From positions 7,869,338 through 7,933,337 of the forward strand of contig NC_088302.1 of the NCBI RefSeq assembly GCF_032854445.1: a stretch of DNA of 64,000 nucleotides, given 5' to 3'. The notes beneath the pieces are model-generated. The model worked only from the letters and a program-made list of their open reading frames with translations, was not told the origin of the DNA and ran no database searches. This DNA is from Liolophura sinensis (taxonomy: Eukaryota > Mollusca > Polyplacophora > Chitonida > Chitonidae). This document shows positions 46,618-58,100 of this stretch, piece after piece; position 1 is the first letter of the stretch, and each line of letters starts with the position of its first letter. Made by a program: the position numbers and the translations under genes.

Positions 46618-47189
46618 GGGCCCAGTTTCATGAATACGTTACGAGTTCGCAACTACCATGATGATGTAATGCCCACAGTACTAGTTGCCATGGTAGTTAA
46701 AGAGCTACTTTGGTGTCAAAACATCAGGGTCTTAAAAGCAAGGTAAGTTGATAAAGACTTGGATAGTCTGAATTGCTTTCCTAAATTGTGAAAATATTGC
46801 AGTGAAGTAAAACCAATATTGTATACTTCATCAGAGTATACGGAAACAAAATATTTCTGTACCTTCCACTTTGCCTGGTGTGACGTCTCCCCCAACACTT
46901 GATGTCATCCCAGCATAAATGCCTTACTTAACGTCAGATCTACCTGATTCGACATCATAGAGGAAATACTATCTCGTCACATCAGGAAAAGATTTTGTTT
47001 TTCAAGTAATCTTCAGTTATATGGGCTAAATAGTGTTATTCATCAAAATCCTATTGAAACATAGTGTTAAGCTTACTCTTTAGAATTTCTTTCATATCAT
47101 TGTAATATTTCTACACAATTTGTATTCTGACCAGAGTGGCACTTTAAGTGAACGTAATGTTAAGAGTGCTTCCTGAAACCGGGCCCAGA
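46618..47189. mobile_element. MITE-like element, about 570 bp, with 17-bp terminal inverted repeats
   Basis: The left terminus 'gggcccagtttcatgaa' is the reverse complement, with two mismatches, of the right terminus 'ttcctgaaaccgggccc'. Just inside the left end, 'aactaccatgatgatg' faces 'ttgccatggtagtt' as a second small inverted repeat. It has no coding capacity. A target-site duplication is not evident. Confidence 0.65.
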
Positions 47190-50100
47190 CCTATGGAATG
47201 GTTTTATATTTCTTGCTTTTCTTTGTATTATAAATTCATAAATGGAAAAAAAATTGTGGTATCAAATTTAAGTAAATTGTGACTCATTAGTTCAGACTGT
47301 CTTACTACAGGATGTACTTCCAGCATGTCCAGTGACCAACCTAGTGAAAGCTAAAGGACTGTCAGACTACTCAGAGAACTGCTTCATTTGTAGATAACAC
47401 TATTGAGCTGAACAAATTTCATATGAAAAACCATTTTTGATGACAAATAGCTCAGTTTCTGATAACTCCAAGGGACAGAGAGACAGTAATATTGCTTTCT
47501 GCATTCATGACAATATGGCAGGCAATAAATATTGTTTTGATGGCTGTTGGCAGAAGCAGTTGGTATTAAGGTACACATTGCGCATGGTTTGCTGGATAGG
47601 TGTATGTAGTGTCCATTATTCTAGCCTTTGTGGAAGAGTTACTGTGGTATGTATAATATGTGCAATGATTGTTTTGTGAAGATTTTGTGCTTTAGCCTAA
47701 ATATGCCTATTATAAAGTCCTGGTGTTTTAATGGAAGGTTTCTATGACATATTCTGTAATCTATTGATTGCTTTTGAACTTAAAGGTAGTATAAAACGGC
47801 TATGTGTATATATGTAGACCTAAATGTTTTATAGCTTATAATGTATGCATTGGTTAGACGTTGTGTTTTTTAATGTATCTTGTATGTATATTACTAATAG
47901 TGTGTTAAACTGGTGAGGCAGGTGATTTTAGGGGAGTCCCCATATGTTCAAGGGAATGCCCTTCTTGCATCAAATGCAGATTTCTTCAAGATTTCCCAGG
48001 GAGCAGTCCTTACTTTTGTAAGATCTTCAAATCAGACTCAGTGTTTTGTCTAGTCAAAGAGTGTACCATTCTTATCCAGAGGGGTGTATGGATGTGTAGG
48101 CCTATATTGTCATCATTTAGCTTTATAGACAACTTTTGTTATACCACACTGGTTTAATATTTTTCAAAATTTCAGACTGATTTCTGGAAGATGATGGCAT
48201 TTGACAGCTTTGCATCATGAAAGGAAATGTCAGAAAGTTTTAGAGCAATTGACTTACTTTACATGAAGGTATAGATCATACTGTTAGTTGTCTTCAGTTA
48301 GCATGTGCAAGAATGTTGGAAACAAGACAAAAAACTTGTTTTCAGAATAAGCTTTCTTTCACTTTCTGTTATAAACAGATTATGTTCTAGAATATTATTT
48401 GTTATTTTGCAAAATAGTTGGAATTTCGGTCTTGTTTTTTCCCCCTTATCATGTGCACATTTGTTCTTGTTGTGGAACATTGGTAGACACCTAATTATTG
48501 GCTATTTGTAAGACAGCAGGTTTCCATTTTCACAACATGTTTAATTTTCTCTTTTATTGTGTTATTGTATACAGACACAGCTGTTTTATTTATTTTTTTG
48601 TAAAGAAATTTGGTTATATTATTTTTCTTTGGATTCACATGTTCCCGAATACGTTTTTGAAAAGCACTATGTCTGTTCATGTGGTTCCATATTCAAATGT
48701 CTTTATAGCCCACCCCTCTGGGAACTGTCCTTGACTGGTCAGTGCTGGAAAAAAAACAAAAATGACCTGTTATATACTGGTGACATTACCTGTGAAGCAA
48801 GCCTAGTTACCCTGGCTGCTATGTTGTTGTCGGTTTGTTAAGACGTACATATATTTATCTATACATATATATTACGGGAGCTTGGTGAAGGTGGCCAGCA
48901 CCTCATCTAGATAATGAGACTGTGATACAAACTCATACCGGATTGAACAAGTCCATCACATTCATTGTTACCAATGTAAAATACCTTGTACAGAAGGCAT
49001 TACACAGAACGGTGCGGGCCACTGTCCAGGATTGTGAAGATAAAAAGCATAACGGAAGCGTAGAGCTTTCAGGCGGTGCCAGATTTGCCGCAAATTTTCA
49101 TCAACCATCGTACGTTTTGAAAAGCCGTAACGAAGTCATCTACACCACAAACTCCCAAGGCAGTAAAGGTATTACACCAATGTGATAATGTTGTTAAAAA
49201 TCCAAAGTGAGAATGACAGATATTCTCAGAAAATTACGGGTGGAAAAAATCCATGTAAATATGTGTTCCTTGGTCATCACGGGTGGGGTTGTAAAGCCTA
49301 ATTGGTACCTCCATAAGCCAGGAATGTTGTTTTAGAACCATCAAGTTTTTGCCACAAAGATTTGAGGTACAGTAGGGTTTGCTGTGGTTGTTGTAAGAAT
49401 ATCAAATGCTCATATTAACAAAGTTGTGCCAGTGCGAGTCCGGTTTTAATATCCAGCTGTTGAGAGAGGTGATTGGCCAGTTTGTAGCCTCAGTGCTAAT
49501 TAAAAGAAGTTTGGCTGCTGTTATTGAAGAGTTAGCAATATATTGCATATTTTAGAAGATTTAGATACTTAACATTCTTTCTCTTTTTTTTCATTAATGA
49601 TGTGTATATGTAACCTTTGGTGTATGTGCACTTAGCATAATCATCATTCCAGTTATACCTTGTAAGTTGTCTGGAGGGACACCTGTTACAGCTCTATTAC
49701 AGGTACTCTCATGAGGTCACTTCCTCCCCCCATCTCCCCGCCTGGCAGCAGACCTTTCTTGCTTATATATGAAAAAAAAAATTGTTTTTCTTAGTATATC
49801 TATAGTAAAAGAAAAAAATTTGGACAAACTGTTTTAAATATCCATTAGTTTCAGCAGGTGAGTTACTTCGAACTTTCACTTGTATTGGATCAGAATTCTT
49901 GGAAATAAGTGTATTTCCTGGTTATTTCTGGCTAACTAAACGCTAGTTGTACATTCTATTTTTTCCCAATCTTCAACCAAGCTGTCAGGTGTGTATTTTT
50001 AATCCTTTCCAGTGTTTGGCAAACTCTAGAGATAATTTTTTATTTAATAAGAAAGTTATGAATACCGCTTGAATCAGGAAGATTTCCATGACAGGTGTGT

Positions 50101-50962
50101 CCAGATTTTGTATTGTGTTGCTGTCATGGATTTAGCATTGCTGACAGAGATGTTATAATCATTATCTAGTGGTTAATAAGATTGCTTAATCATCAGAGTT
50201 TTGTACGAACAGGAACGTCTTTATGTTCATGACCTAAATAAAATGATTGTTTCATTACTATCATGACCCAGGTTTTGCAGACGAGATTTTATTTTTCAAC
50301 TCAGATAGCACTAAGGAGTGAGTTTTTGTCATCATGATGTATATATACTTTTGACGACCAGATTTTATTGTGTCATCGTGGGCCGAGTGTATACAAAAAT
50401 GTAATTTGGCTTCCAAAGTGATAAACTTTGCTTTTATTGGTATTATCATCCAAATGTGATGACCAGGTTTTATTTGATCGTGCTGATTCTTAGAGGCCAG
50501 ACTGATTTTATTGCTCTCTTTATTCAACTGATAATGAACAGATTTTCAGTTTGTTATCCATAACCTCATAGGATAACGTCATATTTTATGGACAGCTAGT
50601 CATTAAAGGAAAATGTCAATGTCTGAAGTTTTTATTATTTCTTTGCTCACATCTGGTTGGATACTGTATGCATATGAGGTCATCTCGTCAAATTTTTCTA
50701 TCGGTTAAAGCAATATTACTTGCAGGCCTGGGACCAACTGTTGCACTTAGCCATCATCAACAGAACAATGTCAGTCTCTTTATCAAGTCATATGTCGTTT
50801 TTAGACCACTCTTAATGTTATATGTATATAGTGCACAATACTTCAGTGTTTTCTCTTATTAATTTATTGTGCGTTTAGATTGTTCACTCGTTTCAATAAA
50901 TGCTGTGGCTAGGTGAAAAAAGATTTGAACTGCTGCTTTGTTTCTTTTTTGTTCAAATTAAC

Positions 50963-51237
50963 CAGGGGCCTCCGTGGCTCAGTCGGTTAGCGCGCTAGCG
51001 CAGCGTAATGACCCAGGAGCCTCTCACCAATGCGGTCGCTGTGAGTTCAAGTCCAGCTCATGCTGGCTTCCTCTCCAGCCGTAAGTGGGAAGGTCTGCTA
51101 GCAACCTGCGGATGGTCGTGGGTTTGCCCCGGGCTGTGCCCGGTTTCCACCCACCATAATGCTGGCCGCCGTCGTATAAGTGAAATATTCTCGAGTACGG
51201 CGTAAAGCACCAATCAAATAAATAAATAAATAAATCA
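50963..51237 (+). mobile_element. SINE family A, full length, best-preserved copy
   Basis: It has a tRNA-like head with an A box (TGGCTCAGTCGG) and a B box (GAGTTCAAGTCC), then 'ctggcttcctctccagccgt', 'gggaaggtctgc', 'ataatgctggccgccgtcgt', 'gtgaaatattctcgagta' and a tail of (AAAT)n. The distance between the A and B boxes, about 65 bases, is longer than in a normal tRNA. It serves as the reference copy for family A in this window. Confidence 0.92.
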
Positions 51238-51240
51238 AAT

Positions 51241-51462
51241 TAACCATACTTATTTGATAGGTGTTTTATGCTGTTGTCAAGGACATTTTACTTATCCAGC
51301 TATATCCAGCATTATGGTGAGAGGAAAATGGGTAGAGCCTGGGGTAAGCCAAAGACCCTATGCTGGTTGCTGGCAGCCAGCATGAGCTGGACTTGAAGTC
51401 ACAGTGACCGCATTGGTGAGAGGCACTTTGCTACGCTAACTGCTGGGTCACAAAGGACCCCA
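51241..51462 (-). mobile_element. SINE family A, inverted next to the previous copy
   Basis: It starts with a shortened tail ('acttatttgataggtgtttt'), runs through 'ccagcattatggtgagagga' and 'gagctggacttgaagtcaca', and ends in 'gggtcacaaaggacccc'. With the plus-strand copy ending at 51237 it forms a tail-to-tail inverted pair. Confidence 0.85.
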
Positions 51463-51955
51463 ACATATTGCCTTTAATTTAGTTATTATAATTTCTCAAC
51501 TTTTTGGCATATGAAAGAGCAACTTTCATGGCAATTTATGCAGATTTTTAATTTGATTTTTGAAGGAAAAAGGGCTTCACAAAAAGTGGAATTTTATCAG
51601 TCTACAGGGAGTAATGCATTCCGAATATGCTTGAATGAACACCCTGTAAAACAGGCAACAGGTTGAAGAATTAGGTTAAGTAGAAACACACTCGACACAT
51701 GTACACTGCTGTCAGCCTGCGTGACAGGTTTAGTAGCAAGAGTGCCTAATATCATGTATGAGATAAGGGTGGTGTGTACACTTCCACATCCATTGCACAT
51801 TGACTTATTGCCCTCTAACTTTGTCTCAGTCACATTTTCACTCTTAATGTAATGGGAGCAGCATCTGTACGAACAAGTTACTGCTAGGCCAAAACTATCT
51901 ACATGTAAATGCTCAGAAATATCAGCATCTGCTGACTTGAGCTGTGATTCACAGA

Positions 51956-52088
51956 GGCTGGTTGTTCAAAACTCGATGAAAATAAAGTATGACTTAAATT
52001 TTAATACCAGTCATGTTCTGATATAAAAGTGATGGTACTTTAGTCCAGACATAACTTAATAGTTGGCTTAATTTTTCAAAAACCGGTC
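51956..52088. mobile_element. Short MITE-like element, about 130 bp
   Basis: The left end 'ggctggttgttcaaaa' and the right end 'ttttcaaaaaccggtcc' are imperfect inverted repeats. The inner 'taaagtatgacttaa' faces 'acataacttaatagt'. No coding capacity. The motif '(g)gcccaattgttcaaaag' near 40337 may be a half copy. Confidence 0.5.
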
Positions 52089-52387
52089 CCTGAAGATTAT
52101 ATGACCCTTCTGCTAAGGCTTGCAAGTACATCATACATTTTACCTGTTATTTGAAAAAAAAAAAAAAGTGATTTTGATTTATGGTATGAAGACCTAGTTT
52201 TTGACAAGCAGTAAGTAAAATCTATTTTCTCAGTATGTTGATGATAAACCCATTAACCTTAGCAAGCTAGTGAAAAATTTTGCCATATGTGATATACAGA
52301 TATATACATCATGTTGGAAGACAAGTGGACATCAAAAAATGATGGACTGCATTGTCTTCTTGTCACCCAAAGAATAGGAAGAGCAGG

Positions 52388-52640
52388 CAAATCCACAAAA
52401 GTTGAACCCGCACTTTGTGTGTACCGGCAATTGAAAATCAAGTCTTAACTGCATGGCCCACTTCTCTCGCGGAACAGGCCAAGCACAAATTTGACAATAT
52501 ACTCTTTTTGAAAGTGGTGTCATGTTCAGTTTCATAAGTTGAACCTGCACTTTGTGTGTCCCAGCAATCAAAAAACAAATCTTAACTGCCTGATCCGACC
52601 CCCTCCCGGAACAGGTTCGACAATATACTCTTTCTGATTG
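52388..52640. repeat. Two-copy imperfect tandem duplication, about 150 bp
   Basis: Both units contain 'gttgaacc(c/t)gcactttgtg', 'tcttaactgc', 'cggaacagg' and 'gacaatatactcttt'. The second copy is shorter in its middle. The function is unknown. Confidence 0.8.
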
Positions 52641-52675
52641 GGGTGTTCTTTCCAGTTACATAAGCAAGACAAGTG

Positions 52676-53005
52676 AATGAATGATTATGGCTTAACACCA
52701 CATCGGCAATATTTCAGCCATATCGTGGCGAAGACGACAAGTGAAGTAGCACCACAACTACCCTGTATGCTGGACCCAATGCTGCCTCACTGAAACTCCA
52801 TGCTGAAGGCACCAGACAACATCCTACCCAGTCACGTTATCCTGACACCAGGCCAACTAGTACCTCCCTCTCGTACTGCTGAATGCCAAGCAAGGTACTG
52901 CCAAGATTGCCGATGGTAAAATTTTAGGCATGACTTGATTCGCGATGGAACACTGGATCTGCCATTCACAAGGCAGACACTGTTATCCACTACCCTGCCC
53001 CATTC
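52676..53005 (-). mobile_element. tRNA-headed SINE, family C
   Basis: On the plus strand: tail 'gaatgaatgattatggctta' and 'acaccacatcggc', body 'cccagtcacgttatcctgac', 'gctgaatgccaagcaaggta', and a right end with 'gaacactggatctgcc' and 'tatccactaccctgcccc' that resembles an inverted tRNA head. Part of the body is shared with family B. Confidence 0.7.
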
Positions 53006-53716
53006 TATGCATCGAGTTTGAAGTGTGGAAGGTGGATGAAAACTTTTCACATCACTCCTCCAGGAGAGAGTGGTGCTAGTGCCATTGATTATGATTCACT
53101 GTACAGTCAAATATGTAATTGTTCTGCTATACTGGATTACAACTAAAATGAAGTATGTTATAGTCTGTTCTTATGACCTGTCACCCATGAACAGCTCTGT
53201 GTAAAATCAGTTATACTTGCTACAAAAATTGCCTTTGGTGAGTTGGTGGAGTTCAGTAGGTTTTGACAAAGGGCGACACCCGTTACCTATACTGCTATCA
53301 ACTTTAATCTAAACCCTTTTTCTGACATTGCCATATTTGACATTGTTCACATGTTACAGTTAGAAATCTTCATAAATAAATTGTATTTTATCTTTGGTAG
53401 TGTATGATCGCATGGCAGTGTGGTTTTAAAGTTGGATGTCAGGAGATTCTGTTATAAAGAGCAATGTAGTCTATTCACTCAGACAGTAGTATATGCTGTG
53501 TTACTGCGTGGAGTTTGTTTTACCTGCATGTTGGTGCAAATATTGTAAAACAAATTACTCTCCACGCCCATTTCCCAGCATGCCACTTGCTTTTGTATAA
53601 TTATGTCACCTGAGGCAATGAATTCTTGGTGTTACCTTGTTTAGATTTAGAACAAGTGTCCTAACTTCATTTTCTGTGCAAGAATATGGGCATCCAACAT
53701 ATCCATGTGCGGGAGT

Positions 53717-54058
53717 GGCCCTAATGACTCTGATGGTAGAGCATCTGCTTCGGGAGCAGCAGCTCCAGGGTCAATTCTGGGGCAGGTCACACCTAAGACT
53801 TTTAAAGAGAAAGGTGTAGCTTCCTCGCTTGGCGTTCAGCATTAAGGGGATAGTGTGACGACTGGTTGACCTGTATCAGTATAATGGCTTGGGCGGGCGG
53901 CTTACTTGCCTTCGGTAAGCTGTCTCGGTGAAGCAGCACTAGAGCGGTGGAAATCTGTCCTGCAACAAGGAGGCACATTACATGTACATGCACTCTACAG
54001 ACCCCTTCCTCGTGATAGAATGAAATTAGTACATAATAAACCCTAACCACTCACTTAC
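53717..54058 (+). mobile_element. SINE family B, near full length
   Basis: Head 'ctgatggtagagcatctgct' and 'ccagggtcaattctgg', body 'cttggcgttcagcattaag', 'gcggcttacttgccttcggt' and 'caacaaggaggcacattac', and tail 'gaccccttcctcgtgata' to 'ccactcactta'. It lies about 1.05 kb downstream of the MORF4L1 stop. Confidence 0.85.
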
Positions 54059-55103
54059 TCCATGTGTGAGCTCATGTTATTACGTCACTGACTAAAGGTA
54101 ATTTTAGTAGCGAGCATGACTGATTTTACAGACAGCTACATACATGTATAGGCAAATGGCTACAAAAAATAGACTATAGTACATCAAACATTGTTATTCT
54201 GAGGTCATTGTTATTTTAGCGAAATGTTTGTGTAATACTCAGTCCAGTGTTTAACATCAATCACTGTATTTATTCACAGTTATTATGTTAAATGCCTATC
54301 TGAAGAATTGTTCATGTTTATGATGCAAGAAACCAGTGGCTGTATCAGAGCACACACAAGTATATATGTAAGTGGTCTATAAGTAATGATCGAATTGAAT
54401 TCACTAAATAAAACACATTTTTGTGGTATTATGTTATTTTGATGATAAAAGCATTTAATGACAAAATGATTATAATACAAGCCATGAAAGTGATGTAGAA
54501 AATGTTTGAACCATTTATAACAACAATCATCATCGGATCTGGTAGGAGTACACTCCCCTGACAATAAAATGTTTATCTTTGATACATGACGTCATATTGT
54601 AATGCTGGCATCAAACTTTCTGCTTGACTATGGCTGACAATACAATAACATCTGGGCCTCCATGAACTTGACAACAATTCTTGGCCGTGACATCAGCAGT
54701 CAATGTTACAGATAGGAACAATTCTACCAAAATGGCTCTGAAACATGCAAATCTCTTGCACAACACAACGATCTCTTCATTTTGATGTGCCACATTGGAT
54801 CATTTAAGAGCCTGTGGCCCAGAATTAAAATCACACTTTCTACCTTTCCATATGAGAAAGGTATCAGACTTTTCAATTGAACGTTGGTAACATTGTGCAA
54901 TATTAATCCATATTCATTTGGTTTGTCCAGGTGTTCAAATGATGCAGCGGTACTGCTTATATCTGTAAACGGCCCTGGTTCCCAAATACCATTAGCTGAG
55001 GCCAGCAGTTCCAATGGCCATCTTCCTATGTGTCCATCATTACGAATGACCATGTCCATCATTCTCAGTGGCCATCACCTCCCATTGGCACTCAGTCCAA
55101 GTC

Positions 55104-58100
55104 TCAAATGGCTTTCCGATGATAATCAGGCGATGCCACAATATAGTCACTCAAACTGAACAAATTTGTAGAGTTTTTCTGCATATACCTGCAACAGATC
55201 AATGACTGAGTTTAAAAAGCCTAATTTTTTACGTTATAATTTGTGACAGATCAGAAGCTAGGTACAAACTTCTGACACGAAGAACATATAACAGTACACA
55301 CAATGTATGAATTATTGTATTAAAGCTTGAGCTTACAGAAGTACAGAGTTTAAATGATTGCTATTCACTTACCCAATAGAGCCGCACCGAATTACCTCCC
55401 TTGAGGTCACTCTCCTGTTTATAAGGTCCGTTTTTAGAAGTAAGCTGTTGTTAGGTGGGACCTCAGAAAAAGGTTGGTGGCAAGTTTTGGTGTTAAAGGG
55501 CATAAGCTACATTTAGTTGATGACCTAGCTTTATAAAATTATCTGCAAAGTCCAGGATAAATGCTATATGTATGTTTTAATCCATTCAGAGGTAATTATA
55601 AAACTCTTAAGCTGAAAATTATCAACTTCATTTATGACCTCTCACCACTTCTGCGACTCTCAAAGGCTGATATCATGTTCTGTTGTCTAGAAAATATTTG
55701 TCACCATTGCAACATAACCTACACACTGCATGCTGTAATGGGCGAGGTCCCATTTCCCATAGTTCCACAACTCAAAAACTACTCTCACGTTACGTCTTAG
55801 TCACTGTTGTGTAACAAGGGAGTTCAGAGCAGGCCTATTGGTGGTAAACAGTGAACTGTAGGCTATTTCATGGGACAATAACCTTGTCAGAAATTTATCA
55901 AGAGGGGGACGGGCTGGATTTGAACACACAACCTTAACCCTTTAGCCGACACTTAACACTTAATAAGGCACACATGTGAATACCCCGTATGTGAGGCTCA
56001 AACATCAGGCTGGATAACTGCATGATCAGTTCATTAAGCTTACCTCAGGAAGTCATTGATATGTGTCAGTAACAGCTGTATGCTCTTGTCATCCAGTGAT
56101 GTGTAGGCCAACATTCCCCCCAGTTTGACTGAAAACATAACAGTGGTGAGAAACAGTTTATAGCAGGCTGATATTGAGGTATCCTTCCACAGCATAAAGC
56201 TATTCACGTATTTATTTATTTGTTTATTTGATTCAGGATTGAAGCTATGCTCAAATGTATTTAACTTCTACAACAGCAGTTATGCTTAACCAATACATGG
56301 AATGCTTTGGTTTTATTTCTTAATATGCAGATTATCATTATGTACAAACAAATTTTTCAGCTTTCACTTTGGGAGGGTGGGGGGGTAAAAATGGCTTCAA
56401 AGTACAGTTTTCTTAAGGCTCCAGCAAACAGTCCGGAACTTTAGCTTGCAGCAGTGATGTCAGTGATGATCCCTGTTTAAAAAGAACTCTGTTGGGGACC
56501 GATCAAACTGGCTAGGGCAAACGGAGGCGGGGGGTGTGGGAAACAGACCAAACAGAGGCAGGCATAGGGGCTTCCTGGTTTATTTACAGCACTTGTATTG
56601 ATTTGCTGGATTGTTGTTTCAAGCCTTACTCCTGAACTTTTCACTCATACAATGGCAGCCAGTTTTACGCGTCAATGATCTGTGGTGAAGATAAATGCTT
56701 CAGCTGAACGAGCTATGGTTATTTAAAGTGGTACAGTTAAATATTCTAAGCGCTGATGATAGATATTTACCAAAGTTACCTATGACTGATAAGAGAGACT
56801 TAACAAATTTAGACATTCTAAGTACTGATGATAGAGACGTAACAAAGTTACACATTGTAAGTACTGATGATAGAGATGTAACAAAGTTACACATTCTAAG
56901 TACTGATGATAGAGACGTAACAAAGTTATACATTGTAAGTACTGATGATAGAGACGTAACAAAGTTACACATTCTAAGTACTAATGATAGAGACCTAACA
57001 AAGTTACACATTGTAAGTACTGATGATAGAGACCTAACAAAATTACACATTGTAAGTACTGATGATAGAGACTTGCCAAAGTTATACATTCTAAGTACTG
57101 ATGATAAAGACTTACCAAAGAGCCTTAGCAGATGAGTTGCACCATAAATACTAGACATAGGCTTGTTTGGATGGTCCACCAGGATCTGCAATGATTCGTG
57201 GATTGACGTGTTCAATGGTTCACTCATTCTTCATTATTTATTTATTTGACACAATTAGAAAGGTCTCCAACTGTTGTGGAAGAATAAAGTAACAGAACGA
57301 GGAATCATGTCTGTGTTGTTAAGATCATGTGATTATTTGACTTAATTATATATGACAAATCTGTGCAGTATGGACAATATGTCTTGTTTATTTATTTATT
57401 TATTTGATTGGTGCTTTACGCCGTACTCAAGAATATTTCACTTATGCGACGGCCGCCAGCATTATGGCGGGAGGAAAACGGGCAGTGCCTGGTGGGAAAC
57501 CCAGGTTGCCGGCAGACCTTCCCAATAACAGTCGGAGAGGAAGCCAGCATGAGTTGGACTTGAACTCACAGCGACTGCATTGGTGAGAGGCTCCTGGGTC
57601 TGCGCTAGCGCGCTAACCGAGCCACAGAGGCACCCCTAATATGTCTTGAGTTTGACGTCTTAAATGTGGTGCATAAATGAGCTAGATGTCCATGTTGAGT
57701 AGATAATATGGGTTAGGTGTTTTAACTAAGTACATCTGGATAAGGTGATTGAGTTATGTGTCTAACAAGTGCCTCAACAATGAGACATGATAAAAATATA
57801 TATCTTAATTATTACCTATCATATTTTAACAACGTATGCTTGAGATAGATGTACACATTTTTCTAAATATATTTTTCCAATTACTGAAGTTTTTTGGGGG
57901 TTTATTAAATAGGTTTTATTCATTTTCGAATTTTAGGGCAAGAGACAGACAATAAGCTATGATGTCCAACTTACTTCTGCATACTGAGGCCGTTCAAACT
58001 TGTAAAGCAGTTGTGTTCCCAGCATAACATTGAAGTACTCTCTGATACCCTGAGTCACCTCTATTATAGCATCTCTGAAATTTACAGCCGTAAATATTTG

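Larger units (their letters stand above)
41722..50960. other. FBXO33 downstream region, possibly a very long 3' UTR
   Basis: About 9.2 kb with almost no SINE, unlike the rest of the window; it carries only the minisatellite and MITE-like elements listed separately. An AATAAA at about 50236 is followed by 'atgattgtttcatt'. Open frames are short, including one at 48922-49185 with slightly more GC and no motif I recognise. Whether this is 3' UTR, intergenic DNA or both cannot be told from sequence. Confidence 0.45.

Noticed and set aside
50963-51060. Possible tRNA gene with an intron-like insert
   Set aside because: It is the head of a family A SINE, with too wide a spacing between promoter boxes and repeated elsewhere with the same body.
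54724-55062. 112-codon minus-strand frame just after MORF4L1
   Set aside because: No motif, no splice context. It lies within the probable MORF4L1 3' UTR, past the stop at 55104.
56695-57227. Long open frames on both strands ([12 protein letters not shown]-type repeats)
   Set aside because: They come from the 39-bp tandem array. Only the short MORF4L1 exon at 57185-57116 is supported.
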